64,000 nucleotides of DNA, from NCBI RefSeq assembly GCF_016653635.2, contig NZ_CP067420.1, forward strand, positions 5,172,001 through 5,236,000, given 5' to 3'. The position numbers and the translations under genes are program-made. The DNA is from Skermanella sp. TT6. GTDB taxonomy: Bacteria; Pseudomonadota; Alphaproteobacteria; Azospirillales; Azospirillaceae. The notes under the pieces were generated by a model. It was given only the letters and a program-made list of their open reading frames with translations, was not told the DNA's origin and ran no database searches. Shown one piece after another: positions 45,096 through 54,277 of the stretch (positions are counted from its first letter, which is position 1; each line of letters opens with the position of its first letter).

Positions 45096-46265
45096 TCAGG
45101 CCGGGGCCGCGTGCTCCGCGATGCGCCGGGCCGCCTCCTCGATCCTGCCGTCGGGAGCGGCCAGCGAGATCCGCAGATGCCCGGCGGCGCTGGGGCCGAA
45201 GCCGTCGCACGGCAGGACCGCCACCCCTTGCCCCTCCAGCAGGCCGTAGGCGAACTCGTCCGAGGTGCGGCCGGTGCCCCGCACGTCCAGCAGGACGAAC
45301 ATGCCGCCCTCGGGCCGGGATGCGCGGAGGCCGGGGACGTTTTCCAACAGGGAAACCATGATGCCGGCCCGGCGCCGGTAGGCCTCGGCCATCTCGCCCA
45401 CCTCCGGGCAGTCCGCCGTGAGCGCCGCCAGCGCGCCGTCCTGGATGAAGGGCGGCCCGCCATAGAGCATGCACAGCACCAGCCGGGACAGGTGGCCGGC
45501 CAGCTCCGCCGGGCCGATGATCCAGCCGAACCGGAAGCCCGGCACCGCGTGCGACTTGGACAGGCTGGACACCACGACGGTGCGCTCCGCCATGCCCGGG
45601 AGGCTGCGCGGGCTGACATGGGGTCCCGCATAGGCCAGGTCGGCATAGACCTCGTCCGACAGCAGCCACAGGTCGTGGCGCCGGCAGAACTCGGCGGCGG
45701 CCTCGACCTCGGCGCGGGTCATCACGGCGCCGGTCGGGTTGTGCGGGCTGTTGAGCCAGAGCACCCGGGTGCGCGGCGTCACGGCGCGCTCCAGGTCGTC
45801 GGGATCGAGATGGAATCCCCGCTCCGGACGCAGGGCCACGTTGACGATCGACGCGCCCGCGGCGCCGGCGACCGCCCCGTAGGTCGCGTACATCGGCTCC
45901 GGCGCGATCACCTCGTCGCCCGGGCCGGCAAGGCACTGCATCGCGCAATAGAGGCCGGCCTGGGCGCCGGGCACGACGACCACGTCGTCCGCCGGGGTCG
46001 GCACGCCGGTGCGCTCGGCGTGGCGGGCGGCGATCGCGGCGCGGACCTCCGGATAGCCCGCCATCGGCGAGTAGGTCGTCCGGCCCGCCCTCAGCGACTC
46101 GACCGCCGCCTCGATCACGCGGGCCGGCGGGGGCATGTCGGGGTCGCCGACGGTCAGCATGATGACGTCCCGCCCCTGCCGGGCCAGCTCGCGGGCGCGC
46201 CAGTGGATGCTCCAGGCGTCCGAGCCCTTGCCGGAGATCCGATCGACCAGGGGAGAGAACCGCAT
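45096..46265 (-). CDS. Class I/II PLP aminotransferase (arginine:pyruvate transaminase-like)
   Basis: A 389-residue fold-type I aminotransferase. The PLP-lysine is in SLSKSHAVPGFRFGW; other marks are TVGDPDMPPP, NSPHNPTGA (Asn-Pro loop) and LSDEVYADLAY. The overall pattern, including HVSPRSLPGMAERT and CMLYGGPPFIQD, resembles AruH-type arginine:pyruvate transaminase. However, the divergent methylthioribose kinase and nearby ornithine decarboxylase also allow a methionine-salvage role. I chose the ATG at 46265, with GAAGGA 9 nt upstream; an alternative start at 46301 adds 12 poorly conserved residues. Confidence 0.9.
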   Translation of the reverse strand: MRFSPLVDRISGKGSDAWSIHWRARELARQGRDVIMLTVGDPDMPPPARVIEAAVESLRAGRTTYSPMAGYPEVRAAIAARHAERTGVPTPADDVVVVPGAQAGLYCAMQCLAGPGDEVIAPEPMYATYGAVAGAAGASIVNVALRPERGFHLDPDDLERAVTPRTRVLWLNSPHNPTGAVMTRAEVEAAAEFCRRHDLWLLSDEVYADLAYAGPHVSPRSLPGMAERTVVVSSLSKSHAVPGFRFGWIIGPAELAGHLSRLVLCMLYGGPPFIQDGALAALTADCPEVGEMAEAYRRRAGIMVSLLENVPGLRASRPEGGMFVLLDVRGTGRTSDEFAYGLLEGQGVAVLPCDGFGPSAAGHLRISLAAPDGRIEEAARRIAEHAAPA

Positions 46266-46433
46266 CGCCAAGGTTCCTTCACGGCGGGAGGTTGAAAGCA
46301 CGGGGGAAGCAATAGCCGAACCGGGGGATTTCTCAATCGCTCATGGCGCGAAGCCGGGTTGCGGTTGCCAAGCTTGACCGGACGCGGGAAACTCCTCCCC
46401 GAAAAGAAGAAAAGCCGGACAGGAGAAGGCCCC

Positions 46434-47741
46434 GTGACGCTGGACCCCGACACCCCGAGGAATCGCCCCCTGGAAACCCCGCCCGGATACCGCGCCCTGG
46501 ATGAGTCCAGCCTGCCCGGATACCTGGCGGGGATCGACGCCGTCATCGCCCGCCTGGGCGGCGGACCCGCGGACTGGCAGGTCCGCGAGGTCGGCGACGG
46601 CAACCTGAACCTGGTGTTCATCGTCACCGGCCCGGCCGGCGGGGTCGCGGTCAAGCAGGCCCTGCCCTATGTGCGGCTGGTCGGCGAGAGCTGGCCGCTG
46701 CCGCTGAGCCGCGCCTTCTTCGAGCACGAGGCGCTGACGGCGCAGCGGGCGGCGGCCCCGGCCCAGACGCCCGGACTGTTCCATTACGATCACGGAATGG
46801 CCCTGACCGTGATGGAGCTGCTGCGGCCGCACGTCATCATGCGGAAGGGTCTGGCGGCCGGCGTCCGCTACCCTCGGTTCGCCGGCGACATAGCTTGTTT
46901 CATGGCCCATACGCTGTTCGGCACCTCCGACCTGGCGCTGCCCGCCGCCGAGAAGAAGCGGCGGATGGCGGTGTTCTGCGGCAATACGGCCCTGTGCCGG
47001 ATCACCGAGGACCTGATCTTCACCGACCCCTACCGGGTCGCCGAGCTGAACCGCTGGACCTCCCCCCAGCTCGACGGGATCGCCGCCGAGTTCCGCGCCG
47101 ATACGGCCGCCAAGGCCGCCGTTTCGGAGCTGAAAGGAAAGTTCCTGACCTGTGCCGAGGCGATGATCCACGGCGACCTGCACACCGGGTCGATCATGGT
47201 GACCGAGTCGGATACCCGGGTGATCGATCCGGAGTTCGCCTTCTACGGCCCCATGGGATTCGACGTCGGGGCGGTGATCGGCAACCTGCTGCTGGCCTTC
47301 TTCGCCCAGGCCGGCCACGAGACCGACTCCGACCGGCGCGACGGTTACCGGACCTGGATCCTCGACCAGGTGCGGGAGGTCTGGACCCGGTTCGAGGCGA
47401 CTTTCCTGGAGCTGTGGCGGAAGCACCCGACCGGCGACCTCTATCCCGCCGGCCTCTTCGCCGATGCCGCGGGGCAGGCGGAGCTGGAGCGGATCCGGGC
47501 CGCCTACATGGCGCGGCTGTTCTCCGATTCGGTAGGGTTCGCCGCCGCCAAGATGATCCGGCGCATCCTGGGCCTCGCCCATGTCGAGGAGCTGGAGACG
47601 ATCGCCGATCCGGACCTGCGCGCGGCCTGCGAAACCGGGGCGCTTCGGCTGGCACGGGACATGCTGGTCAACCGGGGCAGCTATCCCACGATCGGCGACG
47701 TCACCGCCGCGGCGCCCGAGTTTTTAGAGAAAAGGAATTAA
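46434..47741 (+). CDS. mtnK: 5-methylthioribose kinase
   Basis: Phosphorylates 5-methylthioribose to 5-methylthioribose-1-phosphate in the methionine/methylthioadenosine salvage pathway. It has 435 residues with the aminoglycoside-kinase-like fold: VREVGDGNLNLVFIV (nucleotide loop), VKQALPYVR (ATP Lys), the catalytic loop IHGDLHTGSIMV and metal motif VIDPEFAFYGPMGFDVGAVI. The C-terminal helices match MtnK (AAYMARLFSDSVGFAAAKMI). The GTG at 46434 has CAGGAGAAGG 5-10 nt upstream. mtnA is not in the window, which is unusual for this pathway; it may lie elsewhere. Confidence 0.94.
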   Translation: MTLDPDTPRNRPLETPPGYRALDESSLPGYLAGIDAVIARLGGGPADWQVREVGDGNLNLVFIVTGPAGGVAVKQALPYVRLVGESWPLPLSRAFFEHEALTAQRAAAPAQTPGLFHYDHGMALTVMELLRPHVIMRKGLAAGVRYPRFAGDIACFMAHTLFGTSDLALPAAEKKRRMAVFCGNTALCRITEDLIFTDPYRVAELNRWTSPQLDGIAAEFRADTAAKAAVSELKGKFLTCAEAMIHGDLHTGSIMVTESDTRVIDPEFAFYGPMGFDVGAVIGNLLLAFFAQAGHETDSDRRDGYRTWILDQVREVWTRFEATFLELWRKHPTGDLYPAGLFADAAGQAELERIRAAYMARLFSDSVGFAAAKMIRRILGLAHVEELETIADPDLRAACETGALRLARDMLVNRGSYPTIGDVTAAAPEFLEKRN

Positions 47742-48062
47742 TCCACTTGCGAAACAATCTGTTGCCGTACCGTAACTGCCTCATGCGCAAAGGATTTTCG
47801 CCAAGACCCGGTTCCGGGGAGCCAAGTCGTTGTCACGACACCTAAATTTCGCCACTTTCCACCCCTATATCAGGCCTATGCGGAGGGTCCCTACAGCGCG
47901 GTCACCAAGACCGACGAACAGCCCTTCACGCAGGCGCCCTCATTAAAGGGCGTCTCCAGCCTGGCCCCGGCTGGATCTACCGGCCACCGCATGAGCCCCC
48001 CGCGGTGGCCGTTTTCTTTTCCGCTTCCGGTATCGCTCCCCCGGCCCCGCCGCAACCTCCCG
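47742..48062. other. Spacer with an orphan plus-strand terminator
   Basis: A 320-bp gap between the convergent mtnK and xthA genes. It contains no ORF. It does hold a strong intrinsic terminator for plus-strand transcription (47982-48020), 240 nt after mtnK. Either mtnK has a long 3' UTR or a small RNA of about 150 nt lies just before it. Confidence 0.5.
47982..48020 (+). terminator. Intrinsic (rho-independent) terminator
   Basis: A perfect 9-bp GC stem (47982-47990 GGCCACCGC, and 48002-48010) with an 11-nt loop is followed by GTTTTCTTTT. This is the clearest intrinsic terminator in the window. Confidence 0.85.
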
Positions 48063-48854
48063 TCACACGTCCAGGTCGATCAGCACCGGGACGTGGTCGG
48101 ACGGCTTCGGCTCCCAGCCGCGCGCCTCGCGCAGGATCTCGTGGCCGCGCAGGCTGCCCGCCAGCGGCTCCGTGACCCAGATATGGTCCAGCCGGCGGCC
48201 CCGGTCGGCGGCCGACCAGTCCTTGGCGCGATAGCTCCACCAAGTATAGAGCTTCCGGTCGTCCGGCACGAAGCGGCGGACCGCGTCCACCCAGCCGATC
48301 GACCGCTGCATCGCCGTCAGCCGCTCGACCTCCGCGGGGGTGTGCGAGACGACGTCGAGCATCTGCTTGTGCGACCAGACGTCGTGCTCCAGCGGCGCCA
48401 CGTTGAAGTCGCCGACCACGACCATCGGCCGGTCCGGCGTCCGCTCGGCCGCCCACCACGCCGTCATCTCGTCCAGGAAGCGCAGCTTGTGCTCGAACTT
48501 GGCGTTGACCGCCGGGTCGGGAACGTCCCCGCCCGAGGGGATGTAGACGCTGTGGATCTCGATGCCGTCGACCACGGCGATGGCGTGGCGGCAGTCCTGC
48601 CTGTCGCACCAGTGCTGCACGCATCCGCCGGTCAGCGGCCGGCGCGACAGGATCGCGACGCCGTTGTAGCTCTTCATTCCGTGGATCTGCACATGGACGT
48701 AGCCGCGCTCCGCCAGGGGAGCCAGGGGAAAGGTCTCGTCGACCGTCTTGGTCTCCTGGAGGCAGATGACGTCGGGCGCCTTCTCGTCGATCAGGCGCAG
48801 CAGGAGATCCAGCCGCAGCCGGACGGAGTTGATGTTCCAGGTGGCGATTCGCAA
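48063..48854 (-). CDS. xthA: Exodeoxyribonuclease III
   Basis: An AP endonuclease and 3' exonuclease of base-excision repair. It has 263 residues. It begins RIATWNINSVRLRLDLLLRL, the conserved N-terminal strand with catalytic Asn; Glu is in VICLQETKTVDE, then VVVGDFNVAP (metal/catalytic Asp-Asn), RLDHIWVTEPL and PSDHVPVLIDL (catalytic His). I chose the TTG at 48854 because the family starts exactly there (M-R-I-A-T-W-N); an ATG at 48902 would add 16 residues and is a plausible alternative. It is a single housekeeping gene. Confidence 0.94.
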   Translation of the reverse strand: MRIATWNINSVRLRLDLLLRLIDEKAPDVICLQETKTVDETFPLAPLAERGYVHVQIHGMKSYNGVAILSRRPLTGGCVQHWCDRQDCRHAIAVVDGIEIHSVYIPSGGDVPDPAVNAKFEHKLRFLDEMTAWWAAERTPDRPMVVVGDFNVAPLEHDVWSHKQMLDVVSHTPAEVERLTAMQRSIGWVDAVRRFVPDDRKLYTWWSYRAKDWSAADRGRRLDHIWVTEPLAGSLRGHEILREARGWEPKPSDHVPVLIDLDV

Positions 48855-49010
48855 GGCAGGCTCGGGACGGACACGGGACGGGAAGGGATGGTGCGGCACC
48901 ATACAGCATCGCGGCGCGGCCGCACCGGAATAATCGGGAGGCGCCCCTTGATATCTCACCCCTTCCCACCGAAATACCATCCCACTGGATGGTCATAGGA
49001 TGGCAAAGAG

Positions 49011-49430
49011 ATGGCGAGCAACGTGCAGGACATCCGGTCCAAGGGGCCGGACAGCGAGAAGATCACGATCAACCTGGGCTACGTGGATCTCGGCCACGTC
49101 GATCTGCTGGTGCAGGAGGGGTTCTACTCCAACCGGACGGACTTTATCCGGACCGCCATCCGAAACCAGATCGAACGCCATGCCGACGTCGTCCGGCAGG
49201 CGGTGACCCGCAAGAGCGTGGATCTCGGCCTTCGGCACTTCACCCGCGCGGACCTGGAGGCGGCGCGGGATGCCGGGCAGATGCTCGATGTCCGCGTCCT
49301 GGGGCTGGCGACCATCGCCCAGGACGTCACGCCGGAACTGGCCCGCGCCACCATCGCCTCGCTCACCGTCCTGGGTGCCCTCCATGCCAGCGCCGCCGTC
49401 AAGTCGGCCCTGGCCGACCGAATCAAGTAA
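49011..49430 (+). CDS. CopG/Arc-type regulator (PHB-linked)
   Basis: A 139-residue DNA-binding protein. The ribbon-helix-helix motif occupies about 16-50 (KITINLGYVDLGHVDLLVQE, FYSNRTDFIRTAIRNQIER). The C-terminal part has further helices of unknown function. CopG proteins bind short palindromes as dimers and often regulate the downstream gene. The PHB-depolymerase-type esterase starts 40 bp after its stop; the two appear to be an operon, suggesting control of esterase or PHB turnover. The start is ATG 49011. Confidence 0.88.
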   Translation: MASNVQDIRSKGPDSEKITINLGYVDLGHVDLLVQEGFYSNRTDFIRTAIRNQIERHADVVRQAVTRKSVDLGLRHFTRADLEAARDAGQMLDVRVLGLATIAQDVTPELARATIASLTVLGALHASAAVKSALADRIK

Positions 49431-49470
49431 GCCTCCCCGGCAGGACTCCCGGGAACAGAAAGCACCCGAC

Positions 49471-50712
49471 ATGAACAGCAGATTTCCCTCCGGCATGCCT
49501 CCCGAATTCGCCGAGGCGACCCGCCTGACCGGCGCCGGAAAGCTGGCCGAGGCCACCGCCCTGATCCAGCGCATGCTGAACGGCGGCGGCGCGGCCCCCT
49601 CGGCGCCGGCCGATCCCGCTTCCACCGTGATCGACGTGGAGCCGGTGCGTCTCGACGGCGGACAGGCGAAACCCGCTCCCGGGCCGTCGGCGAAGTTCGC
49701 GGGCAGGCTGCACCCGCGCTCCGGTCCCCTGCCCGGCCTGGGCGAGACCTTGCGCGGCCTCGCAGCCCGCGGCATGCCGGCAGGGTTCGACATCGGCGGC
49801 GGTTTCCCGCGGCCGGCCGCCGATCCCCTGCCAGACGGCGCCTCCTTCGAGACGAAGTCCCATGCCGGCCCGGCCGGGACGCGGGACTACAAGCTCTATG
49901 TGCCCGCCAGCCGCACCGGCCGCCCCATGCCGCTGGTCGTCATGCTCCATGGCTGCACCCAGTCGCCCGACGACTTCGCGGCGGGAACCCGCATGAACGC
50001 GGCGGCGGAGGAGCTCGGCTTCCTGGTGGCCTACCCGGCGCAGCCGTCCTCCGCCAACGCGCAGAGATGCTGGAACTGGTTCAAGCCGGAGGACCAGGGC
50101 CGCGACCGGGGCGAGCCCTCGCTGATCGCCGGGATCACCCGGCAGGTCATGCGCGACCATCCGGTGGACCCGGAACGGGTCTATGTCGCGGGGCTGTCCG
50201 CAGGCGGCGCGACCGCCGCGATCCTGGGGGCCGCATATCCGGACCTCTACGCCGCGATCGGGGTTCATTCCGGCCTGCCCAGCGGCGCCGCCCGCGACCT
50301 GCCTTCCGCCTTCGCGGCCATGCGGCAGGGGGCGCCGGGAACGGGAACGGCGGGCGGCGGCGGCGCGGTGCCCACCATCGTCTTCCACGGCGACCGGGAC
50401 GGCACCGTCCATCCCGGCAACGGCGACGCGGTCGCAGCCCAGGCCCTGGCGCATCCCGCCGCCCGGAAGGCTGGATTGCGCGCGACGGTCGAGCGCGGCC
50501 AGACGCCGGGCGGGCGGGCCTTCAGCCGCACCGTCCATGCCGACCCGTCCGGCAGCGCGCTGTGCGAGCAGTGGTCGATCGCCGGGGCCGGGCACGCCTG
50601 GGCGGGCGGCAGCCCGTCGGGGTCGTACACCGATCCGGCAGGGCCGGACGCGACGCGGGAAATGCTGCGCTTCTTCCTGTCGCACCGGAACGATCGGGCC
50701 GGCGCCGCCTGA
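49471..50712 (+). CDS. PHB depolymerase-family esterase
   Basis: A 413-residue esterase of the PHB-depolymerase/feruloyl-esterase type. The N-terminal about 125 residues are low-complexity and have no signal peptide, unlike extracellular PhaZ. The catalytic part has VVMLHGCTQSPDDFAAGTRM (oxyanion), the nucleophile GLSAGGATAA (Ser about 245), the acid around VFHGDRDGTVHPG and His in AGAGHAWAGGSPSG. It probably cleaves polyhydroxyalkanoate or related esters, possibly inside the cell given the lack of a signal. It is in an operon with CopG. Confidence 0.9.
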   Translation: MNSRFPSGMPPEFAEATRLTGAGKLAEATALIQRMLNGGGAAPSAPADPASTVIDVEPVRLDGGQAKPAPGPSAKFAGRLHPRSGPLPGLGETLRGLAARGMPAGFDIGGGFPRPAADPLPDGASFETKSHAGPAGTRDYKLYVPASRTGRPMPLVVMLHGCTQSPDDFAAGTRMNAAAEELGFLVAYPAQPSSANAQRCWNWFKPEDQGRDRGEPSLIAGITRQVMRDHPVDPERVYVAGLSAGGATAAILGAAYPDLYAAIGVHSGLPSGAARDLPSAFAAMRQGAPGTGTAGGGGAVPTIVFHGDRDGTVHPGNGDAVAAQALAHPAARKAGLRATVERGQTPGGRAFSRTVHADPSGSALCEQWSIAGAGHAWAGGSPSGSYTDPAGPDATREMLRFFLSHRNDRAGAA

Positions 50713-50725
50713 CGCGGGCGGGGAC

Positions 50726-51907
50726 TCAGCCGCGCAGGCGCAGGGCGACGATGGTGACGTCGCCCCGGGGGGCGCCCGCGCCGGCGAAGGCGGCGGCATC
50801 CTCGCACAGGCTGGCGGCGACGACGTCCGGCGGGGCGGACAGCACGCTTTCCAGCACGGCGCGCAGCCGCTGCTCGCCGAACGTGGCCCCGGCCGGGTCG
50901 GCGGCATCGGCCAGCCCGCGGGTATAGACCACCAGCCCGTCGCCAGGCTGGAGCGAAATCTCGCCGCCCGAAGCCGCCTCGTCGCTCCCGTCCCCGCCGA
51001 GCGGCGGGCCGCGGCGGCCGGCGAGCGGCAGGACGCCCAGCATGCCGCTGAGCACAACCGGGGCCGGCATGCCGGCATTGGCGTGGCGAAGGGCGCCGCC
51101 CTGGGCCGGGAACAGGCCGACGAACAGGCCGACCGGGAATCCTCCGTCCAGTTCCCGGCCGACCGAGGCGACCACCTCCGCCGGGTCCGCGCCCTCGTTC
51201 ACGGCGGCGCGGGCAAGCGCCCGGACGCGCGCGGCGGTCAGCACGGCGGCGACCCCCGAGCCGGCAACGGTGCCGACCAGGAAACAGGTGCCGCCGCCGG
51301 GGGCCGGCAGGACGTCGTGGAAGTCCCCGCCCAGCCCGGGCTCCGCGCCGCCGGCGCCGGACGCCGGTTCCGCCAGGACCGCGGCGTCCACCGGGAAGCC
51401 GGAGCCGGGAAGCGGGAAGCCCTGCCGCGCCAGGGCAGCCCGCAGTGCCCGCGCCGCCCGCCGGTCGATCGCCTGGCTCTCGCGGGCGACCGCCACCTCC
51501 TGCCGGAGCCGGCGCCGCTCCAGGCAGGCATCCACCCGCTGCTGAAGCTGCATCACGTTGAAGGGTTTCGCCAGATAGTCGGTGGCGCCCATCTCGATGC
51601 ACTGGATCGTGTCTTCCATGTTGGTGATCGCGGAGATCACCACGACGGGAATGTTGGCCAGCAACCCTTCCTTCTTCAGTCGGCGGACGACCTCCGTCCC
51701 GCCGATCCTCGGCAGGTTGAGGTCGAGCAGGATCAGGTCGAAGGTGTTGGCCTTGGCCAAGTCGAGCGCTTGGCGGCCGTCGTTGGCGACCGTCAGTTCG
51801 GTGAAACCGGCCTTGCGCAGGTATAGCTCGATCAACTGCTGACTGAACTCGTCGTCCTCGACGACGAGCAGGCGCTCATTGCGGGATGCGATTAGGGCTT
51901 GGGCCAT
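50726..51907 (-). CDS. Response regulator with degenerate SpoIIE/RsbU phosphatase domain
   Basis: A 393-residue fusion. Receiver domain 11-130: acidic pair VVEDDE, phospho-acceptor D62 in LLDLNLPRIGG, and YLAKPF (Lys114). A short coiled linker follows, then a PP2C-like SpoIIE domain (about 170-392). GGDFHD (193-198) and the final GDVTIV (Asp383) keep two metal ligands. However, the usual G-D-V-S-G-x-G appears as VGTVAGSG (Thr213 for Asp) and the usual Y-T-D-G appears as YTRG (Arg330 for Asp). Two of the four metal-binding acids are thus lost, so phosphatase activity is doubtful. No anti-sigma partner lies adjacent. Confidence 0.88.
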   Translation of the reverse strand: MAQALIASRNERLLVVEDDEFSQQLIELYLRKAGFTELTVANDGRQALDLAKANTFDLILLDLNLPRIGGTEVVRRLKKEGLLANIPVVVISAITNMEDTIQCIEMGATDYLAKPFNVMQLQQRVDACLERRRLRQEVAVARESQAIDRRAARALRAALARQGFPLPGSGFPVDAAVLAEPASGAGGAEPGLGGDFHDVLPAPGGGTCFLVGTVAGSGVAAVLTAARVRALARAAVNEGADPAEVVASVGRELDGGFPVGLFVGLFPAQGGALRHANAGMPAPVVLSGMLGVLPLAGRRGPPLGGDGSDEAASGGEISLQPGDGLVVYTRGLADAADPAGATFGEQRLRAVLESVLSAPPDVVAASLCEDAAAFAGAGAPRGDVTIVALRLRG

Positions 51908-52231
51908 TGGGGGAGACCTCGATCATGCATGATCACCGGCGGCATCGGGGCCTTTCCGTTGGCTTTGCCATCGGGGTGGCACGCCACCGGTTGCTGGAAT
52001 AGACGAGAAGGAAATCGACGGAGTCGCGGCAAGGCATCCGGAGCGAGGGCCGCCTTGCAACCCGAGTTAATCAGTATTCTAAGTGATATTCCGTATAGGT
52101 GCAATGCATATCGAACATGCTCCTTATAATAAGATCTATCATGCGAATGCAACCACGGCTAATCTGCGGCACCCGGCAAGATTACCCGGAGCATCGCGTT
52201 GGGCCGGGACTGCGCGGAGAGGGGAACGGAA
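51908..52231. other. AT-richer spacer with a 14-bp palindrome
   Basis: A 324-bp region between divergent genes. It holds the palindrome GATCATGCATGATC (51922-51935) 15 bp before the response-regulator start, and an AT-rich patch at 52070-52140 likely to contain the promoter of the esterase. No further gene is seen. Confidence 0.45.
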
Positions 52232-53170
52232 ATGAAGCGATTTGGATCAAGGTTCGCCGCCCTGGCGACCTCCATGGGATTGCCGTCCGGCGCCTGGGCC
52301 GGCGCCGCACTCGCCGCATGGCTCGCCGCGGCGCCGGCGCTGGCGGGCACCGTGCTCGAACAGAGCCTGGCCTCGCCGACGCTCGGCCGCGACTACCGCT
52401 TCACGGTCTACCTGCCGGACGGCTACGCCGACGCGTGCCTGTCCTATCCCGTGCTGTACCTGCTGCACGGCGCCAACGGCGACGAACATGACTGGCTGGT
52501 CAAGGGCAAGGCCGAATCGACCCTGGACGCGCTGATCGCCGGGGGAGCCATTCCGCCGACGGTGGTCGTGATGCCCGGCCACAAGCAGATGTGGTGGGTG
52601 GACGCCAACGCGGAAAAATCCCAGACCGTGCTGATGACAGAGCTGCTGCCGGAGGTCGAGCGCCGGTTCCGCACGATCGCCGACCGTTCCGGCCGCTTGG
52701 TGGCCGGCCTGTCGGCGGGAGGCCTTGCCGCGGCCCGCCTGTCTTTCCAGTATCCCGACCGGTTCGCCGCCGCCGGCGCGCTGAGCCCGGCGGTCTACGA
52801 ACCGCTGCCGCCCGCCACCTCGTCGGCGATGAAGGATCCGCCTTTCCAGAAGGACGGCAAGTTCGATCCGGAATCATGGCAGCGCCTGGGCTGGCGCCCC
52901 CTGTTCGACGCCTACCGCACCCAGCCGCTGGTGGTCCCCTTCTATATCAACAGCGGCGACATCGACCGGTTCGAGATCGCCTACCACGCGGCCGTCCTGT
53001 TCCGGGACCTGAATCGGCACCAGCCGGGCAAGGCGGTCTTCCGGGTGGTCGCCGGCGACCATGAATGGCCGGTCTGGGCCGGCACGCTGGGCGATGCGCT
53101 GAAGTACCTGTCGGGCCATGCCAGCGCGCCGGTCGAAGCGCCGCCGTCGGCGTGCCCGCCGAAGACGTAA
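52232..53170 (+). CDS. Exported esterase D-like hydrolase
   Basis: A 312-residue protein of the enterochelin-esterase/tributyrin-esterase family. It has a signal peptide (AALAAWLAAAPALAGTVLEQ, cut after ALA about 40), the oxyanion region YPVLYLLHGANGDEHDW, nucleophile GLSAGGLAAAR (Ser about 172), the acid in the INSGDIDRFEI region and His in VAGDHEWPVWAGTL. It is likely a periplasmic or secreted esterase acting on small or sugar esters. AGAGGGGAACGGAA precedes the ATG at 52232. It is a single gene, convergent with the next one. Confidence 0.88.
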   Translation: MKRFGSRFAALATSMGLPSGAWAGAALAAWLAAAPALAGTVLEQSLASPTLGRDYRFTVYLPDGYADACLSYPVLYLLHGANGDEHDWLVKGKAESTLDALIAGGAIPPTVVVMPGHKQMWWVDANAEKSQTVLMTELLPEVERRFRTIADRSGRLVAGLSAGGLAAARLSFQYPDRFAAAGALSPAVYEPLPPATSSAMKDPPFQKDGKFDPESWQRLGWRPLFDAYRTQPLVVPFYINSGDIDRFEIAYHAAVLFRDLNRHQPGKAVFRVVAGDHEWPVWAGTLGDALKYLSGHASAPVEAPPSACPPKT

Positions 53171-53193
53171 CGGCGGGCCTCCGGTTTCCATGG

Positions 53194-53225
53194 CACCGTA
53201 CCCGAGTCCTTCGAGGGGTACGGTG
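53194..53225. terminator. Bidirectional hairpin between convergent genes
   Basis: Arms CACCGTACCC (53194-53203) and GGGTACGGTG (53216-53225) are perfect reverse complements with a 12-nt loop. It lies 24 bp after the esterase stop; it has no clear T-run, so it may need Rho or act as a 3' end stabiliser. Confidence 0.55.
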
Positions 53226-53323
53226 TCAAGGTGTCAAGCTTCCGAAAAGGAAAACCCCATGGCCCGTCGGCAGGGAAATGCCGGCGGGCCACGGGGCCGA
53301 GCAACTCCGGTCTATAGAGGCGG

Positions 53324-54277
53324 TCAGTTGTCCATGATGGCATCGGCCGGCGGCGTGATGCCGTGCTTTTCGGCCGCCGCCTTGGACATGAAGAATTTCG
53401 GCTTCGGCAGCAGGACCGGCAGGGTGGCAGGATTGGCGCCGTTCAGCACCTTCGCCATCTGCTCGGCGGCAGCGATGCCCATGTCGGTGGCGGATGCCCC
53501 GTAGGCCGCGAGCCAGCCGGCCTTGGTGTAGGTCTGGGTGGCTCCGAACAGCGGCACTATGTTGCCGATCGCGGCGTGGATCTCGCCCGCGACCGATCCG
53601 ACGTAATTGTCGGCGCCGGCATAGACGGCGTCCACCTTGACCTTTCCCGACGTGATTTCCGCCAGCACTTCCTTCAGCGATTCGTTGCCGGGAGTGACGC
53701 GGCGGGACGTGATGTTGACTCCGTTCTTCTCGGCCCAGCTGCGAACCTCGTTCTCGACGATGTTGGAATTGGGCTCGCGGGAGTTGAACAGCACCAGGAG
53801 GGTCCTGATCGGTTTAAGCTTGGTCAAGGCGTCGAACTGGGTGGCGATCGGCACGCCGTTCGTGACGCCGGTAACGGTGCCGCCGGGCTCCTGCAGCGAC
53901 TTTACGAGCTTGGCGCCGACTGGATCGACCACGATGTCGAACACGACCGGGACGCGGTCGCGGACCACGCTGGTCGCGACCTGGGTGGCGGGCGTTCCAT
54001 GGGTATAGGCCGCATGGAAGGCCTTGGCCTCGATTTCGGCCTCGAGCGCCTGCAGGGCGGAAGCCAACGCGCCGCGATCCTGGTTGCCGTTTATCTCGCG
54101 GTAATTCGCCTTGATGCCCAGTTCCGCCAGCCTGACCTTGAAAGCCTCTTCCGAGGCGGTGAACCCCTTCCACAGGACGAACAGGATGTTCTTTTCCTGT
54201 GCCGCCGCAGGAACGGCGGAGAGCGGCAGTGCTACGAGCGCGCCCAGCAGGGCGGCAAACAGGAAGCGAACCTTCAT
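53324..54277 (-). CDS. ABC transporter substrate-binding protein (ABC_sub_bind, TrpX-like)
   Basis: A periplasmic binding protein of the PF04392 type (317 residues). Signal peptide: MKVRFLFAALLGALVALPLS, cut after AAA-QEK. The mature part starts NILFVLWKGFTASEEAFKVR and contains THGTPATQVATSVVRDRVPV, PIRTLLVLFNSREPNSNIVE, and AVYAGADNYVGSVAGEIHAA, all typical. Ligands of this family include aromatic amino acids. No permease or ATPase gene is adjacent, so it works with a transporter encoded elsewhere. A decayed paralogue lies upstream (54654-54902). Confidence 0.9.
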   Translation of the reverse strand: MKVRFLFAALLGALVALPLSAVPAAAQEKNILFVLWKGFTASEEAFKVRLAELGIKANYREINGNQDRGALASALQALEAEIEAKAFHAAYTHGTPATQVATSVVRDRVPVVFDIVVDPVGAKLVKSLQEPGGTVTGVTNGVPIATQFDALTKLKPIRTLLVLFNSREPNSNIVENEVRSWAEKNGVNITSRRVTPGNESLKEVLAEITSGKVKVDAVYAGADNYVGSVAGEIHAAIGNIVPLFGATQTYTKAGWLAAYGASATDMGIAAAEQMAKVLNGANPATLPVLLPKPKFFMSKAAAEKHGITPPADAIMDN

